The notes under the pieces: generated by a model
The model's input: the letters and a program-made list of their open reading frames with translations, nothing else
The model's database searches: none
Told to the model about the DNA's origin: nothing
Assembly: GCA_963377175.1 (NCBI GenBank)
Contig: CAUJNA010001857.1
Coordinates: 796,295 to 860,294 of the forward strand
DNA length: 64,000 nt
Source: Effrenium voratum
Taxonomy: Eukaryota > Sar > Dinophyceae > Suessiales > Symbiodiniaceae
Direction: 5' to 3'
Shown: positions 36,141 to 48,500 of the stretch, one piece after another
How the letters are laid out: the number at the start of each line of letters is the position of its first letter
How positions within the stretch are numbered: the stretch's first letter is position 1
Made by a program: the position numbers and the translations under genes

Positions 36141-38837
36141 AGGGCTAAAGGGGAAGGAACTCAATTCGCGCGCGTTTTGGAGCTCAATCAAGTTTGTAAT
36201 TTTTGAGCAGCTCGCCCAAAATGGCACCTGTTAGTTTGCACCTCAGCAAGGGCTACTTGTACTGATCCATGACTGTGGCGGGACTGTTGCGCGTGGAACA
36301 GGCGGTGCCATTTTGTGCTGACAACTTCGTCTAGCCACTTGCACTCATCAGAACATGTTTCCTTTGGTGGGACTTTTGATTGCACAGGAAAGTCAAAGGC
36401 TGACACGTGGGCTGTAGCTTCTTGAATGCCCAATCCACATGCCCTAGGCCGAGAGCGACCTTCAGCTGCGAGAGAAACCTGGCCCATGGATAGGGTGGGG
36501 AGTTGAATGTTTGATGAATTGATACTGCGTTTGTCTGCTCTGTGCCTGTTTTGTTGTTTTTACATGTAGGTTTACCTCAAGCAGCCGCGTGTGTATGCGC
36601 GTTCCGTGTGTGCGCGGATTTGCCAGGCAAACGTGCATGTGCAACATAGTACCCCAGAATCAGCCTTGAAGGCATCAGCGCCTTGGAACAGCAGGCCTGT
36701 TGGCGATTGCCACCAGCCGCCGGCTGGGAGGTGGTCAAGATGGACCACCCCGTTTTGGACGCCCTGGCACGGCACAAAATGCCACTTTCAGGGTCTCTAT
36801 GTTTGACAACCTTGCGGTTTGGGCGGAAAATTGCCTGTATGCAAGGAGAGGCGGCAGGAGGAAATCAGACGCATCAGCTGACAACATTGAGCCTTGGCAT
36901 GTTGGAGACGGCGCTGGGAAATGGAAAGCTTCTGCTTGCGGTTGCTTTGTCCTGGTTGGCTTTGCGATCAGAGCGCAAGGCACTCCCGTCAAATGTTATC
37001 GTTTCCTGCTTTCAGGTTGCAGTGTTGCGTGCTAAAATCTCGGGGGATTGGCCCACACTCGGGCCATTTGAACTCCTGCTGTCTTGCTGCAAGCGCCTAG
37101 AGTCAGGGGCCCGTATTCGCAAGAGTTGTCAGGCTCATTCCATCGATTCGGAGCCAGAAGCCGAATTTCATTGCTCTAGGGGAGTGGTTGGCTTTGGCCA
37201 TGGACTTCTTGGCAAATGCTCACAATCATTGTCTCTAAAAACCAACAAAGCTTTCCAGGGCTTGCATGTCCACGCCGCCAGCCGTTTCCTGCTTTCCGCA
37301 ACGCACCAAGGATCTGGAAGTAAAGCCATCGAACAAGTGTCCCTACCCAGGAGAGGGTGGGTTGGGCCCCTGCTACCCATGCGGGCCAAGGATATGCGAC
37401 GGGTGTCCTGACCATAGTTTTCAAGTTGGTTACGGGCGTTGTGATGTTCCAGGCGCTAAATGTGCATTCAGCTGCTGACCCATGAGGGCATCACTGCTGC
37501 CCAGTAGGCATGACAATTCAGACCAAGAAGTCATGGCTTGAAGGTTGACCCATCAGTGTCCGTCATCAGATAGAAAAAGCGACGCGTTCATGCGTGCAAA
37601 GCAAACACTCCCACATCGCTCAAGTGGAAAACGTTTCGACATGATCATGTGCAAGTTGCGCAAGCCTTTGTTGCATTGTTGTTGAATATGTTTTGTTCTC
37701 AGCAGCTTTTGCTGTTGCAAAGGCCTGTTCGCGCGCGTTTCTCACATCGCAGATTCGTGAAAGGCTGTCCTTTTCCTGCCCGATTTGTCAGGATGCGATT
37801 TGCCACCCTGCAAGCAGTGCCCAAACCGATGTTGCACACGCTCCGAAGCTGCATTTGGGCGTGCTGTCGGCGTGTTCAAGATGATGTCCATTGGCAAGGG
37901 CCCAGTAGACATTCTCACGCAACCACCGACAATTCGACTTCCGCAGGGTCCGTTCTCTTTGGCTTTTCTGAGGTAACATCACGCACTGCCACATGGTGGC
38001 GCGCAGCAAAGGAGGGCTGCATTGCTACTTCCACCCACCTCCTCGATCCTGGGCGCGAAACGCGCCAAACGCCCAAGGCAATGCGCCAGTGTGACATTGG
38101 GTCCGTCCAGCTTTGGAGGAACGAAGTGCCTCGGGCGGGTGGCAGGTGGTTTCTGCAGCGTTTCGAAATACAATTGGTGTGTTTTTTTTGTTCAATGAAA
38201 AATGACGCTCTGCCTAAGGCGGCTCCCTTATTTTGAGGCAAACCCGAAGGGGGCTAGAAGCCAAGCACAGCTCCCCGCATGGAAAGTAGCAAATGGGGCA
38301 GGCAGAGGAGAAATCCCAATGCCACACGTTCATGGCAGCAAGTTCCTGTGGCGTCGCGATTGCGACATATAGCTCGATGCGAAGCGGGGAAAAAGATAAG
38401 ATAGGAAGGCAGCTCTGATGCCATCTTCCATGGCCGTCCCCAGGCCTTCCTTTTTTGGAGGGTTTAATCACCACCTTCTGCGCCAATGTTGGTTGAAGGG
38501 GGTGGGGTGACAACGAATACTGAACAAGGGGAACTCTTTTCACGTCCATGGATGATTGCTGGTGACCTGGGCTATGCTTTCAGGACTTGTTTTTGGCTCT
38601 TGCGTCTTTGGCAGCCTACCCAAACCCTGGACCCCTAAGCATGCGAACAACACAGATTGCTTGGACAGATGGCACGCAACCAAAGAACTGGAATTCACGA
38701 GTCCCACCAGATGGGTCTAACACGCTTCCAAGTGATAAGAGATGCTGGCAGTCGAGCTTCTGTGTGTTTCCACTTGCGGAGCCTGTCAGACCGTGGCTCA
38801 AGGGGCGGCCATTGAAGCGGCAGCAAAACCGGACTGG
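36141..38837. other. Probable introns with isolated exon-like stretches
   Basis: Exon-like reads include MDHPVLDALARHKMPLSG (about 36740) and a Cys-rich stretch near 37770. Boundaries and frame are not clear enough to call genes. Confidence 0.3.
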
Positions 38838-38940
38838 AGCTCTCCGAAGCTCCGCCGAAGCTCTGCCGCTGGAAGCCCGAGCAAGCGATGCCCAAGAAAG
38901 AGGTGCCACAGAAGCCACCTCCCAAGGACATGGGCAAAGG
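38838..38940 (+). CDS. Putative exon, Lys/Pro-rich
   Basis: The frame SEAPPKLCRWKPEQAMPKKE, then a Pro/Lys-rich run ending DMGK before GGTTTGCGG, a possible GT donor. Protein-like but short and low in complexity. It lies between the J-domain gene and the retrotransposon. Confidence 0.35.
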
Positions 38941-39242
38941 TTTGCGGCAAACGTGCGGTTTGCAAGGGCCAGGGCGGGTCCAAGATAGGCTCCATTGGCT
39001 TAGCTCAAATCTTGCCTTTGGGCCCCTTTTGCTCTTAAGCGGCTGCCCACGCTTGCAGCAGAATTCGGGCAATGCGATTGTGCTCAAGTGGCTGTAGCCA
39101 GAATCGAACTTTAGCATGCCCACTTAGCTCTTGGAACCACGTGTAAATCCACTCTTTTGAAAACATAATCCCCTTTAGTTCTACTTTGTTTCAACATCAA
39201 CTTATTTTTCTCCATTTTCGAAGCAAGGCAACTGATCTGCAG

Positions 39243-39330
39243 CTACGCCCGACCGCGAGGACACACAGATCAAAGATGTGGTGGACGGCCTGGCCACCTT
39301 CAGGGCTGAGCTGATTGCAAAGCACCCGTG
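39243..39330 (+). CDS. Putative exon next to the retrotransposon
   Basis: Reads ATPDREDTQIKDVVDGLATF and then RAELIAKHP, a charged helical segment with good codon character. The upstream CTGCAG fits an acceptor. The copia insertion begins about 30 bp downstream, so the element probably sits in the next intron or at this exon's edge. Confidence 0.4.
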
Positions 39331-39358
39331 CCAGCATTTGCCCCACATTGTCTTAAAC

Positions 39359-39363
39359 AGTGT
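39359..39363. repeat. Target-site duplication, left copy (AGTGT)
   Basis: AGTGT immediately precedes the 5' LTR and recurs at 52216-52220 immediately after the 3' LTR. Five base pairs is the usual duplication for copia integrases. Confidence 0.9.
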
Positions 39364-39525
39364 TGTAGTTTGCAACGTGATGTATTTATCAACCATGTAA
39401 AACCCCAATGCATGAATGTCTCACTTGCGCAGTCTCATCATTACGACTGCGTATGGCTCAAGGAAAAAGCGCGCTGTGTACAGGGTTCATTTGTGACCCT
39501 TCCCGGTTGTTTAACCTGTTCTATA
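39364..39525 (+). repeat. 5' LTR (162 bp)
   Basis: It begins TGTAGTTTGC and ends CTGTTCTATA, and by eye matches 52054-52215 at every base. It has TG at the 5' end but TA rather than CA at the 3' end. At 162 bp it is short for a copia LTR. I could not assign a promoter or polyadenylation signal within it. Confidence 0.95.
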
Positions 39526-39541
39526 GGTTATCAGCCGTAAG
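39526..39541 (+). other. Candidate primer-binding site
   Basis: GGTTATCAGCC follows the 5' LTR with no spacer. Its complement can be read as a tRNA anticodon arm with the 7-nt loop CTGATAA. Drosophila copia likewise uses the anticodon region of a tRNA half rather than the 3' CCA end, and its site also starts GGTTAT. Position supports a PBS; the identity of the primer tRNA is a guess (isoleucine GAU anticodon or a variant of initiator Met). Confidence 0.45.
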
Positions 39542-39567
39542 CGGCTCTTTGTACAGAGTTGTACGCC

Positions 39568-42500
39568 ATGGATGGCGACCCTGGACTACCCCATACCGAG
39601 GTGCGTCCCACACCTGATGAGCCCGCAGGCGATGAAGACGCCTCGCAATATGAACCGACTAGTCGAGCAAACTCCCAAGTGGCCAGGGAGCTCATCAGGA
39701 AGGGACAAGCACTGAGCAGTCAGGGCCCCGAATCACTTCGATCTCGGAGTGACCGTGGGAGGACTGGGCGGTCTGGTGCTCGATCTCCTTCACCTGTTGG
39801 ATCAGATCGGCATCGGCATGGCGACATCGCCATGTACGACCCCCAGACCGATCTCGCAAGGGGAAACCCTATGCCACAGTCCATGAATCAGTTCAACCAA
39901 CATGTTGCAAACGTCCACCTCGATCCTTCGATGACGATCAACCAGGACGTGACGAACTATCAGCAGATCAACGCTACCCAGAACAATGCCCAATTCAACC
40001 AGTTCGTGAATCAGGACACCGGTCCCATGGTCGCCCAGATGGCGGAGGCAAGGCATGGTGAGATCATTGCCGGACTCCAAAGCCAATCGGAGGCCATGAG
40101 ACGCGAGATTCAGATGAATGCTGAGCAGCGTGTGAACACCATGAAGTCAGAAAGAGAAGCCGAGATGAAGTACCAAAACGCCATCAATACGATCAGCGAG
40201 CAGGAGAGACAGATCAGAGAGCTAAGGGCTATGGTCGAGCAGATGATGCAGAATCAACAGCAACCGCCTGCTCAACCTGCTCCTGCCCCTGCGCCTCCTG
40301 TTCAGCAGGCACCAGCTACCCCCTTGGCTATCCCGACAGTTCCTTTGGCTGCATCTCCACCCGGACTTTCGAATGCTTCCTCGCACAGTTGGACGAAGGT
40401 CGGGAGCGACCCCTACGGCAAAGACGGATCCGTTCCCGCCGGGGCCGTGGACGATGCTGCTACCGGAGACGGTTGGCCTTGCGATGATGGTGATGGTGGA
40501 AATGACAAGGACAAGAAAAAGAAGAAGAAGAAGAAAAAGAAGAAGGACCGTAGCCGACGCCGGCGACGAGATCCATCATCTTCTCCCTCGTCATCTTCGT
40601 CATCAACTTCAACTGCATCGGATGAATCTTTTCGACGAAAGCTACTGAAGCACTTAGGTAATTCGAGCGATCCGACAGCGGAACGCGTTCGTGTAAAGGA
40701 GGGTGACAGAATTCAGATTCCCCGATTCCCGAAGCCCGAACAGTACCGTAATTGGAGGATCAAAGTTAGGGATGCTGTTGTTGCTACTTCCGACCAACCC
40801 GAAAAGGCATTTGAGTGGATTGAGGCAACTTGGATCCCAGGTCAAACTGTTGAAGTCCTTCGTGATTCAGGAATGTTTGTCCATCTTGATGCAAAGCTGG
40901 CATCGGCGTTGACGAATATCTTGGAGGGCGACCTCGCGCGGCAAGTCGACATTTTCAAAGAACAAGAAGCAAAGGAGAAACGCTACGCGAGGGGGCGCCA
41001 AATTCTTTTGATGGTTCACAAGCACTTCAGCACGAACATCAAACATGGTGCAATTTACGACTTTGAGGACTTGCTCTCTGTCCAGCTCATCAACGAGGAC
41101 CTCAAGAACTTCATGACAAGATGGGACACGGTCATCGCTGGAATGGGCAATGAGCAAAATGAGAAGACCCTTGAAGCGCTGTTCCACCGCCAGATTCGAA
41201 AGTTTCGGCCTCTCAGTCATGATCTCAATGAGTATGAGCGGGCTGAGGAAGGGACGGAAAAGCACTCCTATAAATTCTTGATTGACGCATCGAGGAATTA
41301 TTTGGAGCGCAAGAGGCTTGTTCACATGCGGGATGCTATGTCAAGCAACACAACGGGACGTGGCAGGACTCCATCGAACAACCCTGCAGTTCCTGGAATC
41401 CCCAAGGGTGTATGTGTGAAATTTCAAACTGGCCAGTGCACCTATGGTTCAGACTGCCGATTCGAACATGTTAAGGCACCGAAAGGTAAGGGGAAAGGCA
41501 AGAAGGGCGGATCTAGACCCCAGACGCCAAGGAAGTATCGTTCGCAGAGTCCCCCTGGTTCGAAGCCCCAGGTGTGCAAGTTCTTCAAAGCGAACAGATG
41601 TGAGAGAGGGAAAGATTGCCCATGGCAGCACCCCGCAACTTCCAAGGCAGCTCCAGCCCCAAAGGCCGAGAAGACCGCTAGTGGAGACACCCCCAAGACA
41701 TCGCCGAGAGAGAAAAAGAAGAAGAAGAAGGGAAGCAGGCCTTCTTCTCAAGATTCGAAAGACTCGAAGGGGTCTCAGTCCCTCAAGTCTCCGCGATCGT
41801 CAAAAGGCAGCAATGCTGCGGTGTGCCTCCTCCAGGCGATGGTGTGCGCCGCGACCCTCGACTCGGTCGCCTCGCATCCTTGCTTGCCTAGTGTGACTCA
41901 CGATGTTTTCCAGAGTATGCCATGTATCAAGAAGTGCGTGCAATTCTCTGATTACCCATCCATTTCGAACTATGAGACTGACGGCGAGCTTTGGCCATAC
42001 ACTGCCTCGTCGAGAAGGTTTGCACACGAGTTTCCTGTTGATTATGTTCCGAAGTTCGATGAGAGAGCCGTCTCTGACGCAACTCTTATCGGCACCATGC
42101 ATGAAGCTATGATGAAGGATTTGCTCAAAGGCACGAAGACTCCTTGCAAATTTCAATGCGACTCTGATTTCGGCTGTGATTCCTGCATCCCCGCAGGCCT
42201 AACGGCCGAGCCAGAGAAGCCCGAGACCTCTCCCAAAAAGGGGAAAGCTGCTGTTGCTCGTATGACAATGGATTCTTCTCACATTCCGTGGATCGCAGAT
42301 ACAGGAGCTTCTCAGGATTTGCTATCGGGAACCGATGCGGAGATGGGGTGTATTTACGAATCGTCTCAACCTCTGAAATTTTCCACAGCCAATGGGAATA
42401 TTATCGGTACCAAGCAGGCCAGGGTCAAGATCCAACAGACCGATAGTGTTGTTCGGCCATATGTTCTTGACAAGGCTCCATCCGTGTTATCCGTGGGTAT

Positions 42501-45500
42501 GAGATGCCTCAGGGACGGATATGATTTCGTTTGGAGAGCCCACAGCAGACCTTATTTCCGACTTCCGGATGGTTCACGTATCAAGCTCGAGGTCAAAGAC
42601 AATGTTCCATTCATTCCCCCAGCAACTCAAAATGCTGTTCCAGCTTTGTCACAGAGCATTCCAAAGGTTACATCATTACCATCAGCTCCCATTGAAATTG
42701 AGGATGAAGTTCTGGTCATTGACGAGGAACCGGAAGCTGTTGAAGAGGTGCTTGTGACCAATGAGGATGATGGGGATGAATTGGGGAACGATGATTTCTT
42801 GCTTGAGGACACCATTAGCCAACCGGAAGGTGAGGTCATTGAAGAGTGCCATGACAATCCCTCCGAAGATGCGCCTAAGGTCATCGCTTCCGATTTTGTG
42901 TCAAAGCCTATTTTGAAGGACGCCCCTCGCGAACGCGGTGAAGCAGCTTTGCGTGATGAGGCGACCTCACTCCAGCACTTGATGTGTCACACTCCCAAGA
43001 ACCCTTTTTGCGAGACTTGTAACAGGGCGAAGATGTACAAATATCCATCAAAACAGAAGGGAGGTTCCACTCAAGTCGAGGCCAAGAAGTTTGGTGATCA
43101 CCTTACGGCGGACCATCTTATCACATCAGATGATCGTGAAATCGGCATTGATCAATCTAGAGTTGCACTTGTGGTTCGAGATGTTGCCACTGATTTCCGT
43201 TATGTTTACCCAGCAGCACGGAAAACCTCTCATCAGTGTGTGATGGCATTCAAGCACTTTGTCCGCACCGGGGAAACCGTGAACGTGTTTTACAGTGATC
43301 GGGCTCCTGAACTTGTGAAAGCGGCGGATCAATTGGAATGGAAGCATGTTCAAAGTACAAACTACATTTCCAAAACTAATGCTATTGCTGAGAGGAACGT
43401 CAGGGCGATTATCGAGGGCACGAGGACCAACCTGGAACAAGCTGGTTTGCATCATTCGTATTGGCCACATGCGGCCAAACACTATTGCATGGCGCATAAC
43501 ATCACGGACCACCCAGATTATCATTCACCATGGAAGGTACGTTTTGGAGAAGATTTTCCCGGACCATATTTGCCCTTTGGTTGTCAAGTCAACTTTTGGA
43601 CCGGCCCGAGGAATCGACCCAACAAGCCTTTGAAGTTTGAACCTACTTCCAGGGCTGGAATATTTCTGGGGTATCCCATCCATCCTGACTTTCTTTGGCG
43701 TCACGAATTTCTCGTTATTCCTTTGCGAGATTTGATGGAGAAGGACTATGATCAACCTATTGCTCCTTTGAGGGTAAATCAGATCAAATGTCCGGATGGT
43801 GAATTCTCTTTTCCAATGGTCGAACGGCACTTATTGCACATGAATGGCGTAATGCCGGGGCTTGAATATGCTCCTGAAACGCCCGATCCAGCTGCATTGG
43901 ATGCGCCGCTCTTGGAGGAGGATTTGCCGGCAGAGATGCCAGGCCAGGATGACATCGATGATCAGGAACTCGCTGAAAACCTCGGAAAGCTGATCAAAGA
44001 TTCCCCCGAAAAGGGACCCGCATCGGAGGAAATGGTCAAAGTCATCGATTTGAAGACCAGCAAGGACACCTTTGTTCCCAAAGATGGAGGTGCTCATTAC
44101 GATGCGGGGGGTGTGAAAGCCCGAAGGTATTCAGGATCGAGCAAACCCGACAGTATTCCACCTTTTCTTTGGAAAACAATGTCAACAAAGCAAAGGAGAC
44201 TTGCCATTATCAAGGATGAGCGAGAAAAGGCTCGCAAGGCTTTCCCCGATGAGCCCGTCTCCGAGGACCCGGAAGCTTCTTCTTCCAAAGCTAGGCCGGC
44301 GACCACTGCAGGATTGGAAGATGAATTTACAAACATTCCTCTTATGCCTGTTGCACCTTGCGTTGGGAACCGCTCTAAAGAGGAGACCGTTGAGGACGCG
44401 CTGGATATTGTAGTTTTGCCTGCACTTTCTGCGAATCCCGAAATTGGTCAACATCGTTGCAAGGTTCTTCAAGCTCACCTTCACCCCGTTATTCATGCTA
44501 TGGTTGCTAGACCGGTGGGGCGGAAGGAGATTGAAAGCAATGCTGATGCTCAAAAGTCTATTGACGTGGAGTGGCACAACCTTGAGAGCAAGGGCGCATG
44601 GGATTACAACACTGTGCGTGAGTGGTCGCAGGTGGTCAAAGAAGCTAAGGGGAGAAGTGAAAAGGTCCATGTTTGCAAAATCTTTGAAATCTGTGTTGAA
44701 AAAGGGAGTGAACTTCAAAAGGGAAATCCTCTTCGCAAGTTTAAGGGAAGGACTGTGTTTCAGGGGAACAACGTTAAAGACGAAAATGCTGAGCAAGCTT
44801 TATTCGCTGAACTTGGATCGGCCCCTTCCACCATGGAAGCTGCCAAAGCCATCGATGCTTATGGAGCTATGCCTGGTAACTGCACCCAACAATCCGATGG
44901 GCGACAGGCATATACGCAGGCATTATACAAGGGAATCAAGACATGGGTACGCCTCCCAAAGTATCGCTGGCCGAAAGGTTGGGCCTCAAAGTATAGCGAT
45001 CCAGTAGTGCAGCTCATTCTTGCTCTTTACGGCCACCCGGATTCGGGGGGTCTATGGGAGAAGCACTGTGAAGACATTCTCTTGTCCCTTGGTTTCCGTC
45101 TTGTTTACCCTGGAGCCTGGCCTTCAGTTTTCTGGCATCCGAAACTTCGACTCCTGCTCGCAGTGTACGTCGACGACTTCAAGATGTCGGGACCGGTTCA
45201 GAATGTTGCAAAAGGTTGGGAACTCATTTCTTCCAAGATTGACATGGACCCACCTTCGGCTGTTGGTAGGTACCTCGGATGTGAACATGTTGTCACGGAG
45301 AAGGTTCAACTTTCGCCTGAACATCATCCTTTCGCTCATGTTTTCAATCATGACCTGGAGGATCCATCCGACAAGAATGCAGCCGCAGCTCGCCGAACTC
45401 AGGATTACTGGGAACACTATCCAGAACATGGCGTGGTTGTTTGTCAACACGAGCAGCCAAGGCGCAAATTTCGCCGCACGCCTAACGGTGTTGCCAAAGA

Positions 45501-48500
45501 AATTGGGTTGGGCGGGACGCGGTACACAGAGTGCAGTCCATGTTTTGATAAAGATGGTGCTGCTCAGCAGTATTGGCATTTCGATGAAGACGATGATCAG
45601 ATTCAGACTGTTCCTTTTCTTTGGGTTGGGACCACGTATTTCTTTCATGAAAACGTTGGAAATGCCCGCCTAGCGGCTGCGGCCGTGAAGAAGCTCAGGG
45701 ACAAGACGTCCGCCAAGAAAGCCAATCGAGCCAAAGGTTTTTCGTATATCGATGAACTGTTTCAGCACCAACCTTGCATGGACAAGCCCGTCACGATGGT
45801 TACCTATGACATGACCGGATTCCTTAAACAATGCCTTGACAGGTATGTTGAGCTTGCGGGGGGCAATGTTCAGTTCAAGAAGGTTTCCACTCCATTTCAG
45901 GATGACCGCATTGCAAGACCCACCAAAGACGATACGGAGAAGAAGGGTATTCTTCAACCCATCGCCTCCAAAATCCTCATGAAGGTCCTGTTTGCTGCGC
46001 GGATGGCCCGTTTTGATCTCTTGAGAGCGACCCAGGGACTGGCTTCTCGCGTTACCAAGTGGTCCGTCGACTGCGACCAGGCGCTCTTCCGGTTAATGTG
46101 CTATATCCATACCACAGTCGATCGGAAGATGCACGGTTTCGTTGGTGACCCCTCATCACGAACCCGACTATGGTTGTTTGCGGACTCAGATCATGCTGGC
46201 GAACATGACTCCCGCAGTACATCAGGGTGCTTTCTTGCATTGATTGGCCCTAATACCTTCTATCCTCTGACTGCATTTTCCAAAAAGCAGACTTCCACTG
46301 CGATGTCGTCCACGGAAGCCGAGGTGATTGCAGCTAATGTGGCATTGCGTGCTGTTGGACTTCCGTCTTCCTGCCTCTGGGAGATCATACAGTCGGCGGG
46401 GGGTGGTACAGAAAACCCAACATGCACTCTCACCCCATCAAGAACTTCCGATTATTGGATCAACGACACGGTCAATGGATATATAGTCAGAGTCCACAAT
46501 AAAAGAAGAACCCAGTTGTTTGTTCCATCGAACGACGACTGCCCGGTTAGAACCGAGGCCTTGTCCAGTACCAGATACACGGTTCAACTCTTCAGCGATG
46601 GCAACATCAATCTCAAAGTTTCTCGAATTTGCCCAAATGATCCAGAACGCCAAACCGACTCCGCATGGATAGGCAAGACGTATTTCTTCATGCGGGGGGC
46701 CGGCGAGGCAGATCTCGAAATCGAGGCCAAAGAGATCAGGGACAACCTTACCGACTTTGAGTATGTTGGGGATGAACGTGTTGGTAGCGAGGGTGTGACT
46801 CTTATCAACAATGGTTCTTTCGAAGGCATTTTTCTCGAGGACAACCAGGCCACTATCCGTATTCTTGAAAGTGGTAGATCTCCGGCCTTTCGCCATACCG
46901 ACAAGACCCAACGTGTTAATCTTGCTTGGTTGGCGGAGCAATTCAGGCGGAAACACTATAAGCTTACGCACGTGTCTACCGAACTTCAGGCTGCAGATAT
47001 TCTTACGAAGCCTTTCACAAATGCTGAGAAGTGGCAGGGAGGGCTCAAACTCATGAATATTGCTAGCAAAATGGATGTCCCAGGTATGCCGGCTGCCGTA
47101 TCGCCACGCCTGGAGAAATCCGAGGCCAGGAATACGGGGGGTGCCCCTAATCGTATTCTGGTTGAAGTTTGCTGTTCACATGATTCCAAGCTTGGTGATA
47201 CTTCGCGCCGACCCGCTTTTGGCTGCCACGTGATTCGGATTACCCAGGACGATGATATTCTTTCTCATGCCACTCGTAAGCGTGTCGTTGACGAGGTGAA
47301 GCATATCCGCTCTATCGGCAACAAGGGCTTCATTCCTGTTTTATTATGGGCAAGTATCCCTTGCACTGGCGGAACTGCTTGGTCTCATATTAACATGAAT
47401 CATGACACGGCGAAAGAGAAGGTGAAGCGACATCGATCCATTTACAAAAGAATTTGGTCTGCCTTCGTTGACCTCGTGAACTCAATGGAATTTGCCAAAC
47501 CGTTGATTGCTATTGAATGGCCTAGGAGTTGCACTTATTGGGACGATAAGGCTGTTGACAAGTTCGTAATTCGAAACAACATGACTTCTGTTAAATTTGA
47601 CGGTTGTGCTGTTGGTGTCAAAACTACCGATGGGATTCCAATGAAGAAACCATGGACCGTGAAGACCAACATGCATTGCCTCCACAATTACCTTGATGGA
47701 AGAGTATGTTCTTGCGCTGTCCAACATGCTGAAGGTAGGGGACGGAATCTCAAAAATACTGAATCCTACACTTACGTCATGACTGACTTGATTCACAAGG
47801 CTTTTGCTTATGCAGTGTCGGTTCAAGAAAAGGTTGTCCAAACACGGATACTAGTTGCGACCATGGCTGAAGCACTGCCAGTGGAGAAGGCCTTGAAGAC
47901 GGTACGCTCGGCATTCTCCGAGAGGAACTACAAAGATGTGCCGCTCGCTCGAGTTGACTACGGCTCGGACTATATCCTGCACGATGGGAAGGTGAAGGCT
48001 GAGGTCATCCCCGACGAGCTGCGCGTCGCCAACCGAGAGGCTTGGTCAGACATGTTCCGTGATGCGGCAACTCAATCATTCATCGTCAAGGACGTGAACT
48101 CCGGTGTCGACCTTGCCAAGATGAGTGAACGTACCGATGCGCTGGCTCTCGCCAAGAATGCCATGTCATCGTTGACAGGTACTGCGGGAATTCTCAAAGA
48201 GGCTCCGGCTGAGGCTTTCGATATCCTCTTCTGCCCGGGGAAACCCGCGGTCAACTATCTGTTTTTCGGCGACTCCTTCAATGCGTTGGTCAAAGATGGA
48301 GCAAAGACAGATGTTGGCACCATCATCAAGGAGAATAAGCGGACACTCTTTGGGCACAAGCACGAGGTCTGGTCCGAAATGACATGGGGCAAAGGACTGG
48401 CAGAATCTCTTGACGCTGCTGAGCGGGCAATGCTAAAGCTCGCCGAAAGGCCTGAGCCCCGGCCGTACGTCATCGTGATCTCGTGGTCCGGGAATGACGT

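Noticed and set aside
39080..39135. tRNA-like B-box on the minus strand (GTTCGATTC)
   Set aside because: The A-box-like sequence is too close, leaving no room for an anticodon arm, and no cloverleaf forms.
39454..39463. TGGCTCAAGG in the LTR resembling the end of the dinoflagellate spliced leader
   Set aside because: Only about nine bases match, and similar GGCTCAAG words occur by chance elsewhere (for example near 34272, 38789 and 60249).
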